From positions 62,001 to 126,000 of the forward strand of contig NZ_JAQNCZ010000005.1 of the NCBI RefSeq assembly GCF_028369055.1: 64,000 nucleotides of DNA, read 5' to 3'. The first letter of the stretch is position 1, and each line of letters starts with the position of its first letter. Below the pieces are notes generated by a model. That model did not search any database and had not been told where the DNA came from. It saw only the letters and a program-made list of their open reading frames with translations. This DNA comes from Cognatishimia sp. SS12 (lineage in GTDB: Bacteria > Pseudomonadota > Alphaproteobacteria > Rhodobacterales > Rhodobacteraceae). Positions 52,231-60,792 of the stretch are shown piece by piece. Position numbers and translations under genes: made by a program.

Positions 52231-52430
52231 CGCGGGCCGTCTTTCAAACAAATCTTCGGCGGGGCACCATCCGTGGTAAACACCTCCGCCCCGCAGGCCA
52301 CGCACATATAAAAATCGCCTGCAGCGCCATTGCGCCGCCGGTCCGCCCGCCAGCGGCAGCCCCGGGTTTTGCGGTTCGAAAATATCGCGATCAGCACGAA
52401 GGCCAGTACCAGCCCGATCAGAATATGCAT
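52227..52430 (-). CDS. small membrane protein with partial zinc-ribbon motif
   Basis: 67-aa protein: an N-terminal membrane helix ([19 protein letters not shown]), a basic linker ([16 protein letters not shown]), then [15 protein letters not shown] and ICLKDG, which resembles a zinc ribbon with three visible Cys. It looks like a recurring Rhodobacteraceae small protein; function unknown. It converges on deoD. Confidence 0.65.
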   Translation of the reverse strand: MHILIGLVLAFVLIAIFSNRKTRGCRWRADRRRNGAAGDFYMCVACGAEVFTTDGAPPKICLKDGPR

Positions 52431-52560
52431 AAGCCCCTCTGCCCCAAACGCAACGACAAGTCAAACCCGCGCGATGGATGCAAAACGGGCGCGCCCATGG
52501 CCCGCCCGCTTCATCTTTTCATAAATACTCAGTCCGGCGCTGCGGCGCAGACCAACCCGT

Positions 52561-53340
52561 TCAGACGACGCGCTCTGCGATCATCTTTTTGATCTCTGCA
52601 ATCGCCTTGGCCGGGTTCAACCCTTTGGGGCAGGTCTTGGCGCAGTTCATGATCGTGTGGCAGCGATAAAGTTTGAACGGATCTTCCAGATCATCCAGAC
52701 GCTCGCCGGTGGCCTCATCGCGGCTGTCGATGATCCAGCGATAGGCATGCAACAGCGCTGCTGGCCCAAGATATTTGTCGCCATTCCACCAATAGCTCGG
52801 ACAGGAGGTCGAGCAGGAGGCGCACATCACGCATTCATAAAGACCATCCAGCTTTTTGCGATCTTCAATGGATTGCTTCCATTCTTTGGCAGGGCGGTTG
52901 GTTTTGGTTTCCAGCCACGGCATGATCGAGGCATGCTGCGCATAGAAATGGGTCAGATCGGGGATCAGGTCTTTCACCACCGGCATGTGCGGCAGAGGAT
53001 AGATCTTGACCGTGTCCTTGACCTCATCAATGCCATAGATACAGGCCAGCGTGTTGATGCCGTCGATGTTCATCGCGCAAGAGCCGCAGATCCCTTCGCG
53101 GCAGGACCGGCGGAACGTCAGAGTGGGATCAATCTCGTTTTTGATCTTGATCAGCGCATCCAGAATCATCGGGCCGCAATTGTCCATATCGACGAAATAG
53201 GTGTCGACAGATGGGGTTTTGCCATCATCCGGGTTCCAGCGATAAATCTGGAACTTGCGCAGGTTCTTCGCGCCGTCTGGCTTGGGCCAGGTTTTGCCCG
53301 TGGTGATACGGGAGTTTTTAGGGAGCGCAAATTCGACCAT
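52561..53340 (-). CDS. sdhB: succinate dehydrogenase iron-sulfur subunit
   Basis: 259-aa subunit carrying electrons from FAD to ubiquinone in complex II. The [2Fe-2S] ligands are in [21 protein letters not shown], the [4Fe-4S] and [3Fe-4S] ligands in [13 protein letters not shown] and [17 protein letters not shown]. The ATG at 53340 follows AAGGAG. A sulfotransferase-like gene separates it from sdhA, an unusual arrangement. Confidence 0.97.
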   Translation of the reverse strand: MVEFALPKNSRITTGKTWPKPDGAKNLRKFQIYRWNPDDGKTPSVDTYFVDMDNCGPMILDALIKIKNEIDPTLTFRRSCREGICGSCAMNIDGINTLACIYGIDEVKDTVKIYPLPHMPVVKDLIPDLTHFYAQHASIMPWLETKTNRPAKEWKQSIEDRKKLDGLYECVMCASCSTSCPSYWWNGDKYLGPAALLHAYRWIIDSRDEATGERLDDLEDPFKLYRCHTIMNCAKTCPKGLNPAKAIAEIKKMIAERVV

Positions 53341-53436
53341 ACCGTCGTCTCCTTCAGTTGCCTGACGCGCTGCATGCGCGTGGGGTGAGTGGTGCGCTGC
53401 CGATGGCAGCAAATCGGGGGGCCGGGGTGCGCGGGG

Positions 53437-54315
53437 TCATTCCGTCACCTCAACCTGATAAGGGAACTGTGCCTGATTGAGATAGGCAGACAGCAATTCA
53501 GAATCTTGTGGCATCAAACGATGCATCAGCCGGATCAGATCATCATCCTGGCTGGCAGCGAGCAGCACGATCTGAAATGTCGGATCATTGATCATGTCGC
53601 GCCAGCGCTGGGACACTTTCAGCTCGGCCGCCTCTTCGGTGCCCTTCTGAAACGATGAACCGCCCCCATAGGGCTGCACCTTGCCCAACCCATTGTCGCG
53701 ACAGGGCAACCCAAGCGCCGCCAGCACGCGCTCGCGGTATTTGGGGCGGGCACACCAACGATCATAGTTGATCGCCAAGACATCCGTGTCCTCTTCGGTC
53801 TGGGCGATCAGCTCCAGCAGGTCGCGGTATTTGTCCAGCGACACCATCATGATCCGCAGGCAGGCCAATGCATCCTGATCGTCGTTCTGCTGGATTTTGC
53901 GCAAGAGCGAGGCCGCCCAGTTCATGAAGTTGCGATAAAGCAGCAGATCGCGGTGTATAAAACCATCCGGCAAATCCGCCGTCAGCCCGGCGCGCAGGTC
54001 ATCAATATCCGGTGCGATATCTTCATAGGACACGATGAGCATCGGGGCATCGCCCGCGTCATGGGTCAACTCGGACATGTGGCGCACGTTGCGCTTCCCG
54101 CGCCATTCGCCATTGACCTCAATAGCGCGCGCGCTGTCGCTCGCGGGTTGGCCTGCGGCGCAATTGTTCAGAAAAACGCTGCCGTCCACGCTGTTGCGGG
54201 CCAGCCAGTTGATGATCGCATGGTTGCCGGACCGCCGCATCCCGAATGTGCGCAGCGTGACCCCCGGCGTAATGCCAAGGGCCTCTGCAATCGGAATATG
54301 CGCGGCGTCCATCAT
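53437..54315 (-). CDS. sulfotransferase-like P-loop protein inside the sdh operon
   Basis: 292-aa protein. The N-terminal TLRTFGMRRSGNHAIINWLARN (G25 to H32) resembles the PAPS 5'-phosphate-binding loop of sulfotransferases (RSG followed by N/S/T), and the MVSLDKYRDLLELI and AINYDRWCARPKYRERVLAALGLP segments resemble their later motifs. There is no signal peptide. The start is 6 nt after the sdhA stop and the stop is 96 nt before sdhB, so it is transcribed with complex II genes. The acceptor is unknown, and a kinase-like P-loop protein is an alternative. Confidence 0.6.
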   Translation of the reverse strand: MMDAAHIPIAEALGITPGVTLRTFGMRRSGNHAIINWLARNSVDGSVFLNNCAAGQPASDSARAIEVNGEWRGKRNVRHMSELTHDAGDAPMLIVSYEDIAPDIDDLRAGLTADLPDGFIHRDLLLYRNFMNWAASLLRKIQQNDDQDALACLRIMMVSLDKYRDLLELIAQTEEDTDVLAINYDRWCARPKYRERVLAALGLPCRDNGLGKVQPYGGGSSFQKGTEEAAELKVSQRWRDMINDPTFQIVLLAASQDDDLIRLMHRLMPQDSELLSAYLNQAQFPYQVEVTE

Positions 54316-54321
54316 CGTGAC

Positions 54322-56127
54322 TTAGAAGGTCCGCGCTTTCGGCGCGATTTTCTTCAGGTTGATGCCGCCTTCTGCTTCGGTGGTCAGCGGATCCGTGATG
54401 ACCGGGCGATAGGTGAGGTCCACCTTGTTGCCATCCACACGCGACACGGTGTGCACACGCCATTTCTTGTCGTCACGCTCTGCGTAATCCTCATGGGCAT
54501 GCGCCCCGCGGGATTCCTTGCGCGCTTCGGCCCCATGAATGGTGGCCAGCGCGTTTGGCATCAGGTTGGTCAGCTCAAGCGTTTCCATCAGGTCAGAATT
54601 CCAGACCAGGCTGCGGTCGGTGACTTTCAGATCATCCATCTTGGCGGCGATGTCGGTCATTTTGGCAACACCCTCTTTCAGGGTCTTGTCGGTGCGGAAG
54701 ACCGCGGCGTCAGACTGCATGGTTTTCTGCATCTCAAGGCGCAGCTCAGCGGTCGGCACCGTGCCTTTGGCGCTGCGCAGACCGTCAAACCGGTCAAAGG
54801 CCGCATCCACAGACGCTTGGTTCAGCACCGGATTGGAGGCCTCGGCATCCACGACCTTGCCGGCGCGGATCGCGGCGGCGCGGCCAAAGACCACCAGGTC
54901 GATGAGCGAGTTTGAGCCCAGACGGTTCGCGCCGTGCACCGAGGCACAGCCCGCCTCGCCCACAGCCATCAGGCCGGGCACAACGGCGGTTGGATCGTCT
55001 TTGGACGGGTTCAGCACCTCGCCCCAATAGTTGGTTGGAATACCGCCCATGTTGTAGTGCACGGTTGGCAGAACCGGGATCGGTTCTTTGGTGACATCAA
55101 CGCCCGCAAAGATTTTCGCGCTTTCGGAGATACCCGGCAGACGTTCGGCCAGCGCTTCGGCAGGCAGGTGGTTGAGGTTGAGGAAGATGTGATCCCCCTC
55201 CGCACCCACACCGCGCCCTTCGCGGATTTCCATGGTCATGGAGCGCGACACGTAATCGCGCGGCGCAAGGTCTTTGTACTGCGGGGCGTAGCGCTCCATA
55301 AAGCGTTCGCCTTCGGAGTTGGTCAGATAACCACCTTCGCCGCGTGCGCCTTCGGTGATCAGACAGCCGGAGCCATAGATACCAGTGGGGTGGAACTGAA
55401 CAAATTCCATGTCCTGCAGCGCCAGACCCGCACGCGCCACCATGCCACCACCGTCGCCGGTGCAGGTGTGGGCCGAGGTGGCCGAGAAATAGGCACGGCC
55501 ATAGCCGCCGGTTGCCAGAACAACCATCTTGGCGTTGAACACATGCATAGTGCCGTCGTCCAGCTTCCAGCAGACAACACCCTGACATTCGCCTTCATCA
55601 GACATGATCAGGTCAATCGCGAAATATTCGATGTAGAATTCCGCGTTGTTCTTCAGCGACTGACCATACAGCGTGTGCAAAATGGCGTGGCCGGTGCGGT
55701 CCGCTGCCGCGCAGGTACGCTGCACGGCGGGGCCTTCGCCAAATTCGGTGGTGTGACCGCCAAATGGACGCTGATAGATCTTGCCTTCTTCGGTCCGCGA
55801 AAACGGCACACCGTAATGTTCAAGCTCGTAAACAGCCTTGGGCGCTTCGCGCGCCAGATATTCCATGGCGTCCGTGTCACCCAGCCAGTCAGAGCCTTTG
55901 ACCGTGTCATACATGTGCCACTGCCAGTTGTCCGGCCCCATGTTGGACAGGGACGCCGCAATGCCGCCCTGCGCCGCAACCGTGTGAGAACGGGTTGGGA
56001 AGACTTTGGTCACGCAAGCGGTGCGCAGCCCCTGCTCTGCCATGCCAAGCGTGGCGCGCAGACCTGCACCGCCAGCACCCACCACAACAACGTCATATTC
56101 GTGCGTTTCGTATTCGTAAGCAGCCAT
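54322..56127 (-). CDS. sdhA: succinate dehydrogenase flavoprotein subunit
   Basis: 601-aa catalytic subunit that oxidises succinate to fumarate. The FAD-binding motif [21 protein letters not shown] is near the N-terminus, the FAD-linking His is in [12 protein letters not shown], and the catalytic Arg region is in [18 protein letters not shown] and HGANRLGSN. The gene is preceded by sdhD (15-nt gap). Confidence 0.97.
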   Translation of the reverse strand: MAAYEYETHEYDVVVVGAGGAGLRATLGMAEQGLRTACVTKVFPTRSHTVAAQGGIAASLSNMGPDNWQWHMYDTVKGSDWLGDTDAMEYLAREAPKAVYELEHYGVPFSRTEEGKIYQRPFGGHTTEFGEGPAVQRTCAAADRTGHAILHTLYGQSLKNNAEFYIEYFAIDLIMSDEGECQGVVCWKLDDGTMHVFNAKMVVLATGGYGRAYFSATSAHTCTGDGGGMVARAGLALQDMEFVQFHPTGIYGSGCLITEGARGEGGYLTNSEGERFMERYAPQYKDLAPRDYVSRSMTMEIREGRGVGAEGDHIFLNLNHLPAEALAERLPGISESAKIFAGVDVTKEPIPVLPTVHYNMGGIPTNYWGEVLNPSKDDPTAVVPGLMAVGEAGCASVHGANRLGSNSLIDLVVFGRAAAIRAGKVVDAEASNPVLNQASVDAAFDRFDGLRSAKGTVPTAELRLEMQKTMQSDAAVFRTDKTLKEGVAKMTDIAAKMDDLKVTDRSLVWNSDLMETLELTNLMPNALATIHGAEARKESRGAHAHEDYAERDDKKWRVHTVSRVDGNKVDLTYRPVITDPLTTEAEGGINLKKIAPKARTF

Positions 56128-56142
56128 GATGAGCTCCGGGTC

Positions 56143-56514
56143 TTAAAGGGCGATTTTGGCGACGGCAAAAACACCGGCAGCCATCGCGGCATAGCTGAGG
56201 CAGCTCAGCAGGATCAGGGTGATTTTCTGGGCGGTGCCGTGCACATAGTCTTCGATCAGCACCTGTGCACCGTCATTGAAGTGCTTGAAGCCCACAATAA
56301 ACGTCAGGATCGCGATGATCGCTGGGAAGGGGCGCTGATAATAGGCGCTGATTGTGGCGTAGTCATCGCCCAGCGCGCTGCCAAAGGTGCAGACGAACAA
56401 AGGCATTAGGATCAACAGACCCACGGAAGACACTTTCATGGCCCAGAAGTGATGAGCGCCGGTCTTGGCAGAGCCCATACCCGTGGCGCGCTTGCGGTCG
56501 GTCAGATAACGCAT
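56143..56514 (-). CDS. sdhD: succinate dehydrogenase membrane anchor subunit D
   Basis: 123-aa membrane protein with three helices. The N-terminal MRYLTDRKRATGMGSAKTGAHHFWAMK is typical of alphaproteobacterial SdhD, with quinone- and heme-site residues in the following helices (KHFNDGAQVLIEDYVHG). The ATG at 56514 follows AAAGGA. It sits 17 nt after sdhC. Confidence 0.93.
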   Translation of the reverse strand: MRYLTDRKRATGMGSAKTGAHHFWAMKVSSVGLLILMPLFVCTFGSALGDDYATISAYYQRPFPAIIAILTFIVGFKHFNDGAQVLIEDYVHGTAQKITLILLSCLSYAAMAAGVFAVAKIAL

Positions 56515-56531
56515 GGCTGGCTTCCTTTGGG

Positions 56532-56915
56532 TCAGACGAAGATGAAGGTGAGAAGGGTCAGAACCGGCGCGCCGATCAGGCAGGCCCAGCCGAGCTTTTC
56601 TGCGTCTGGCAGGTCCAGCATCATGCCGTTGTCCCAGATCAGGTGACGGATACCCGCCAGGGTGTGGTACCAAAGCCCGAGCACCGACAGCGCCATAACC
56701 AGATCGCCAAACCAGCTCGTCAGCACGCCATTGGCAACGTTATACGCCCCCTCAGAGGCGGCAGCGGCCAAGAACCACCAGACAATCAACAATGCCGAGA
56801 CAAGCATCGCATTACCGGTGATGCGCGTCAGGATCGACGTCATGGAAGTAAGCTGCGGTCTGTAGACCGTCAGGTGCGGCGAAAGCGGGCGATTGCCCCG
56901 GTTCACGTCAGCCAT
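56532..56915 (-). CDS. sdhC: succinate dehydrogenase cytochrome b556 subunit C
   Basis: 127-aa membrane subunit. RPLSPHLTVYRPQLTSMTSILTRITG is the quinone-site signature, and LWYHTLAGIRHLIWD contains the heme b ligand His. Three helices are visible. The ATG at 56915 starts the family N-terminus (MADVNRGNRPLSPHL). It is the first gene of sdhCDA-ST-B and is preceded by a repeat-rich control region. Confidence 0.95.
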   Translation of the reverse strand: MADVNRGNRPLSPHLTVYRPQLTSMTSILTRITGNAMLVSALLIVWWFLAAAASEGAYNVANGVLTSWFGDLVMALSVLGLWYHTLAGIRHLIWDNGMMLDLPDAEKLGWACLIGAPVLTLLTFIFV

Positions 56916-56982
56916 TCTGAATCCTTTCAGGTTCCTTGTGCTCTTAGTACAGAATTTTTTTCTTCTGTCACCTTTCTGCAGT

Positions 56983-57082
56983 GCAAAAAGGCCTGTTTTT
57001 TTGCTGAATTTGCGTAATGCCGCAGGTTTGCGCAAACATCTGGCGGCAATGTGATCACAAGAAAAGTTTGCGTGATCACATT
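56983..57082 (-). promoter_or_regulatory. repeat-rich control region upstream of sdhC
   Basis: Three dyads are stacked here. GCAAAAA-N8-TTTTTGC spans 56983-57004. GTTTGCGCAAAC, a perfect 12-bp palindrome, spans 57026-57037. AATGTGATCAC (57048-57058) and its exact reverse complement (57072-57082) flank a 13-nt spacer, and each arm contains the self-complementary GTGATCAC. All lie in the 203-bp gap between the DUF4344 gene and sdhC, about 70-170 nt before the sdhC start. Confidence 0.6.
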
Positions 57083-57118
57083 TTTCTTGAGACCGAATTC
57101 TCTGTGCCGCGCTGGGGC

Positions 57119-57868
57119 TTAAGGGGCCATTTCCGTCAAGAGATCTGCAAATTCGGTGCAGATGATGATCTCCCGCGGGGCTGGATCATAAAAAGCATTG
57201 GCTTCGCCGCAGGCCTCGACGCGCACGGTGATTTCATCGTGCAATCGAAACTCGGCGTTCAGGGCGTCAACTTCCGTTGTGATCACGTCAAATGACAGCC
57301 GGGCGGCATCACCTTCTTCTGACAATGCGGCCATTTTCAAACTTTGCCCCCCGCCGGCATGCGCGATCTCATCCAGCGCCCCGCCCCAGGCATGAGCCGC
57401 CTGTTCATATTCATCAGGACAATAATCAGCGCGCTCTTCCGGCAGCCCTAGATCCTCGGCCACGTCACTGCGTTCTTCGGGATTGGCCCCGTAAAAAATG
57501 CAGACCAAATTGTAATAGCGCTGCAAATCGGGGCCATGCACATCCCAAAAGGCCACTTCTTCAACCTGCTCCGCCTCGCCGAGAAACCCGAATGCCGTGT
57601 CATAGGCCAGTTGCACGGCGAACTCTTCCTCAAAGAAATCGCTCATCAAAAAGACCGAGAGCACATCCGCGGCATCTTCTTCCTGCCCGTAGATCGGCAG
57701 GTCGAGCACGTCGATCAGCGCATGGCCGAACTCGTGATAAAAGATGCCAAGAAGATTGTTTTCTACATAGGCCTGCGTGTCAGCATCCGTGGCCTCAAAA
57801 GAAAACTCCGCCTGCGCCGGGCCAGCCAGCGCACCTATGAGGGCGAAGGTCGAACAAAGTGTTTTCAT
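57119..57868 (-). CDS. DUF4344 putative secreted metallopeptidase
   Basis: 249-aa protein with a signal peptide (MKTLCSTFALIGALAGPAQA) and a gluzincin-type zinc motif H45-E-F-G-H49 in IFYHEFGHALIDVLDLPIYGQEEDAADVLSVF, the hallmark of DUF4344. It is strongly acidic and holds Cys in CIFYG, DYCPDEY and CGEAN that could form disulfides. The substrate is unknown. It lies 7 nt after mch on the same strand, so it is probably co-transcribed with ethylmalonyl-CoA pathway genes without obvious functional link. Confidence 0.83.
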   Translation of the reverse strand: MKTLCSTFALIGALAGPAQAEFSFEATDADTQAYVENNLLGIFYHEFGHALIDVLDLPIYGQEEDAADVLSVFLMSDFFEEEFAVQLAYDTAFGFLGEAEQVEEVAFWDVHGPDLQRYYNLVCIFYGANPEERSDVAEDLGLPEERADYCPDEYEQAAHAWGGALDEIAHAGGGQSLKMAALSEEGDAARLSFDVITTEVDALNAEFRLHDEITVRVEACGEANAFYDPAPREIIICTEFADLLTEMAP

Positions 57869-57875
57869 GCCGCCA

Positions 57876-58907
57876 TCAAAGCGGCATCAGCGCCCAGTAA
57901 TCAAGATCAAGCAGAACCTCCGGCAGATATTTTCCATCCTCCCCCTTCAAGGCAAAAGGCGCGCCACCACTGGTGGCCACGAGGCGCAGGCGAACGGCTC
58001 CAACGCCGGGGGCTGATGTTTCGGCCTTATCAAGAACTTCGCTCCAGGCGCGCAGCGTCGTGCCTGCCAAACATGGGTTGGCATGGGCCCCACCATTCAG
58101 GCCCAAAATCATTTGCGCATTCGCCAGCCCGTTGAAAGACAGGGCGCGCGCCATTGAAATGACATGGCCGCCATAAATCAAACGGCTGCCGTCGGGCCGC
58201 GCCGTGGCGTCAAAATGTACTTTGGCTGTATTCTGCCAAAGCCGCGTTGCCAGCATGTGTTCAGCTTCTTCAATGGTGACGCCATCAACATGGTCGATGG
58301 TTTCACCGATTTCATAATCCCCCCAGCGGTGGGGTTCTCCGGCCAGGGCGAAATCGTAAGTGCTGAAATCAAGACCTTCCGGAATGACAAGCTGATCAGC
58401 TGGGATCACCTTGGTCAGCTCCGGGATCACAGTATCAGGTGCTGGGGCGTCCAGATTGCCCTTGCGCACCATAACCCAGCGCACATAGTCCATCACAAGA
58501 TCGCCGCGTTGGTTCAGCCCGCGCGTACGCACGTAAACCACACCGGATTTGCCGTTTGAGTTTTGCTTGATCCCGATCACCTCGGATTCGGCGCGCAGCG
58601 TGTCACCTTCGTAGACCGGCAGATGCCAGCGCCCCTCGGCGTAGCCAAGGTTGGCCACCGCATTCAGCGAGACATCTGGAACGGTTTTGCCAAACACCAC
58701 ATGAAAGGCCGCCAGATCATCCAGCGGCGCTTTGGGCAGACCAGAGGCCCGGGCAAATTCATCCGAAGAATAGAGCGCATGCCGTGCCGGATAGAGCGCG
58801 TGATACAGCGCCCGCTCCCCGCCCGAAATGCTGCGTGGCACCGCGTGTTTGATCACATCGCCCACGGCATAATCTTCGAAAAACCGGCCCGGGTTGGTCT
58901 TGGCCAT
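57876..58907 (-). CDS. mch: mesaconyl-CoA hydratase
   Basis: 343-aa MaoC-like double hot-dog hydratase that converts mesaconyl-C1-CoA to beta-methylmalyl-CoA in the ethylmalonyl-CoA pathway. The N-terminus (MAKTNPGRFFEDYAVGDVIKHAVPRSISGGERALYHALYPARHAL) and the second-half GDYEIGETIDHVDGVTIEEAEHMLATRLWQNTAKVHFD match the Mch branch rather than generic MaoC enzymes. The neighbouring mcl2, ccr and ecm support it. The ATG overlaps the DUF1737 stop by one base. Confidence 0.92.
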   Translation of the reverse strand: MAKTNPGRFFEDYAVGDVIKHAVPRSISGGERALYHALYPARHALYSSDEFARASGLPKAPLDDLAAFHVVFGKTVPDVSLNAVANLGYAEGRWHLPVYEGDTLRAESEVIGIKQNSNGKSGVVYVRTRGLNQRGDLVMDYVRWVMVRKGNLDAPAPDTVIPELTKVIPADQLVIPEGLDFSTYDFALAGEPHRWGDYEIGETIDHVDGVTIEEAEHMLATRLWQNTAKVHFDATARPDGSRLIYGGHVISMARALSFNGLANAQMILGLNGGAHANPCLAGTTLRAWSEVLDKAETSAPGVGAVRLRLVATSGGAPFALKGEDGKYLPEVLLDLDYWALMPL

Positions 58908-59110
58908 CAGTGTGCTCCCAATTTGGTGTCAGGGGTGTAGGTGCCGTCGACCTCTTTCACCACGGCCTGCGCACAGCGCATCACGCCTTTGGCGGCGTCA
59001 AACGCATAGCTTGGGTCGCCATGCAACGCCCAGCCCTTGTTCAAGGCGTCGGTCACTTTGTGGCAAAAAGCCGAAGTATCGTCTTCGGTCAGCAGGCGAT
59101 AAAGCTTCAT
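58907..59110 (-). CDS. DUF1737 domain protein
   Basis: 67-aa protein beginning MKLYRLLTEDDTSAFCHKVTDALNKGWALHGDPSYAFD, the core of DUF1737, a small alphaproteobacterial domain of unknown function. It is wedged between nnrU (3-nt gap) and mch (1-base overlap), so it belongs to the mcl2-nnrU-DUF1737-mch transcript. Confidence 0.85.
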   Translation of the reverse strand: MKLYRLLTEDDTSAFCHKVTDALNKGWALHGDPSYAFDAAKGVMRCAQAVVKEVDGTYTPDTKLGAH

Positions 59111-59113
59111 GGT

Positions 59114-59662
59114 TTATCCTCCGAATGGGCTGAGGCCAAAGAGGGTGTGGAGATAGCCAATCACACCGACCAATACGATTGAGATCGCAAAAAACATGGC
59201 GTCTTTGGCAATGCTGCCCTTTGGGTGTGGCGTCCAGTTCGGCTCGGCGCGATTGATCACGATCATATCCGCAATGGTCCAGACAAGCAGCCCGCCAAAC
59301 AGCACCAAGGACGGCAGATCCCCATTGACCAGCAGATGAACCGCCGCCCAGAGTGCAACCCCCGTCAGCATCGGGTGGCGCATCTTATGAAGCAGCGCGC
59401 CTTTGTTGGGGCCCGGGCTAGTCAGATAGAGCGCAAAGATCATCACCAGATTATTGAGCGGCGTGGCCCATTCGGCTCGCGGCCAGAGGTAGGTCGGCTC
59501 TGCCATGCGATAGCCAAGGATCATCATGATGACGCCAGCCAAAATGCCCAGCGCCACAAACCCGCGCCCTTTGTCACCCAGCGCCGCACGTTGCGCCGGG
59601 GCGTAGCGCTTGAAAAAATGCGCTGCCGACCACAGCAGCAGCCCCAATATGAGCAGAATCAT
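59114..59662 (-). CDS. NnrU family membrane protein
   Basis: 182-aa membrane protein with about five segments. The family motif LHKMRHPMLTGVALWAAVHLLVNGD and YLTSPGPNKGALLHK are clear. NnrU was named for a link to nitrite/nitric-oxide reductase genes, but many relatives (isoprenoid- or porphyrin-related, NnrU/MddA-like) lack that link. Here it sits inside an ethylmalonyl-CoA gene group, so the role is open. Confidence 0.85.
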   Translation of the reverse strand: MILLILGLLLWSAAHFFKRYAPAQRAALGDKGRGFVALGILAGVIMMILGYRMAEPTYLWPRAEWATPLNNLVMIFALYLTSPGPNKGALLHKMRHPMLTGVALWAAVHLLVNGDLPSLVLFGGLLVWTIADMIVINRAEPNWTPHPKGSIAKDAMFFAISIVLVGVIGYLHTLFGLSPFGG

Positions 59663-59679
59663 TTATGCTCTCCCTCTAT

Positions 59680-59694
59680 GTTAATCAGATTAAC
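59680..59694. promoter_or_regulatory. perfect inverted repeat between mcl2 and nnrU
   Basis: GTTAATC-A-GATTAAC, 7-bp arms with a 1-nt centre, fills the short gap between the mcl2 stop and nnrU start. It may be a regulator site for an internal promoter. Confidence 0.5.
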
Positions 59695-59695
59695 A

Positions 59696-60550
59696 CTACT
59701 GAGAAAGTTCCAGGATTGCATCCGCTTTCGCCAGAATTTCGCGCGCTGTCACCACGTGCAGATTTTCAACGATCTTACCGTCCACAACAGCTACGCCGCC
59801 GCCTTGTTTTTCGACCTCGTCAAAGGCTTCGATTTGACGGCGCGCAAGGTCGATCTCCGCCTCAGAGGGTGCAAAGGCGGTATTCGCGATCTCGATCTGC
59901 GCAGGGTGGATCAGTGTCTTGCCGTCCATCCCCATATCACGGCCCTGGTCACATTCGGTGCGCAGCCCGTCCTCATCCTTAAAGGCATTGTATACGCCAT
60001 CGACAATCACAACCCCCTCGGCTTTTGCCGCCAGCAAACACAAGCCCAGCCCGGTCTGAAGCGGCAATCGATCCGGGCGGAACCGAGTTTGCAGTTCTTT
60101 TGCGAGGTCGTTGGTGCCCATGACAAACCCCTCAAGCTTGGGATGCGCGGCAATTTCCGCTGCGTTCAGCATCCCGCGCGGGGTTTCCATCATTGCCCAG
60201 ATCGGCAAATCCCCGGTGATCGCCGCCAAGGCATCAAGGTCTGCTGCGCTTTCGACTTTGGGCAAGAGCACCGCATCCGCAGGCATTTCAGCCACGGCCG
60301 CAGCATCGGCCGGACCCCATTCGGTGGACAGCGCATTGATGCGCACGATACGCATGCGCGCGCCGTAACCGCCCTCGGCCAGCGCCGCAGCCAGCACGCC
60401 ACGGGCGTTCTGCTTCTCGGCGGGCGCGACAGCGTCCTCCAGATCAAAGATGATCGCGTCCACAGCAAGCCCCTTAGCCTTTTCTAAGGCACGGGTCTTG
60501 GAGGCCGGAATATAGAGCACCGAACGATAGGGGCGTGTTTTCTGCGACAT
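59696..60550 (-). CDS. mcl2: (3S)-malyl-CoA thioesterase (CitE/malyl-CoA lyase family)
   Basis: 284-aa HpcH/HpaI-type barrel enzyme. YRSVLYIPASKTRALEKAKGLAVDAIIFDLEDAVAP, LPKVESAADLDALA, AMMETPRGMLNAAEIAAHPKLEGFVMGTNDLAKEL and DGKTLIHPAQIEIAN are family motifs. Compared from memory with the two Rhodobacter paralogues, this resembles Mcl2, the malyl-CoA thioesterase, not Mcl1, the malyl/beta-methylmalyl-CoA lyase. It frees malate from malyl-CoA at the end of the ethylmalonyl-CoA pathway. The ATG at 60550 follows GGAGG. Confidence 0.87.
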   Translation of the reverse strand: MSQKTRPYRSVLYIPASKTRALEKAKGLAVDAIIFDLEDAVAPAEKQNARGVLAAALAEGGYGARMRIVRINALSTEWGPADAAAVAEMPADAVLLPKVESAADLDALAAITGDLPIWAMMETPRGMLNAAEIAAHPKLEGFVMGTNDLAKELQTRFRPDRLPLQTGLGLCLLAAKAEGVVIVDGVYNAFKDEDGLRTECDQGRDMGMDGKTLIHPAQIEIANTAFAPSEAEIDLARRQIEAFDEVEKQGGGVAVVDGKIVENLHVVTAREILAKADAILELSQ

Positions 60551-60560
60551 CGAGTCCTCC

Positions 60561-60575
60561 CGCAATAATATTGCG
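60561..60575 (-). promoter_or_regulatory. perfect inverted repeat upstream of mcl2
   Basis: CGCAATA-A-TATTGCG, arms of 7 bp with a 1-nt centre, lies 10 nt before the mcl2 start codon. The position suits a repressor covering the ribosome-binding site or transcription start. Confidence 0.6.
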
Positions 60576-60589
60576 CTCAGTACTGGCAT

Positions 60590-60601
60590 TTTTTGCAAAA
60601 A
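60590..60601 (-). promoter_or_regulatory. TTTGCAAA palindrome upstream of mcl2
   Basis: TTTTTGCAAAAA is a perfect 12-bp palindrome about 40 nt before the mcl2 ATG. Its core TTTGCAAA matches the half-site reported for the ScfR-family regulator PccR, as I recall it. Confidence 0.5.
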
Positions 60602-60792
60602 GAATTCAAGAAAAAATTCGCCGCACCGCAGAAATACGGGACGTCACGCGCGGCATCATTTTCAGAGCGGCCGTTTCCAAGGGGCTGCGAACGCTGTCTT
60701 AAGATTTATTTGCGATGCTCGGCAGCAAGATTTTCGCATCACCTCATAGGTCGTGCGCCCCAGCGCGCGCGCCAAACAGGAAAGGATGCACC

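Noticed and set aside
54934..56409. 491-aa open frame opposite sdhA and sdhD
   Set aside because: It is antisense to unmistakable succinate dehydrogenase genes and crosses the sdhA-sdhD boundary without any domain of its own.
57050..57080. CRP site in the sdhC upstream repeats
   Set aside because: TGTGATCACA lacks the 6-nt spacer of the CRP consensus TGTGA-N6-TCACA, so I describe it only as a dyad.
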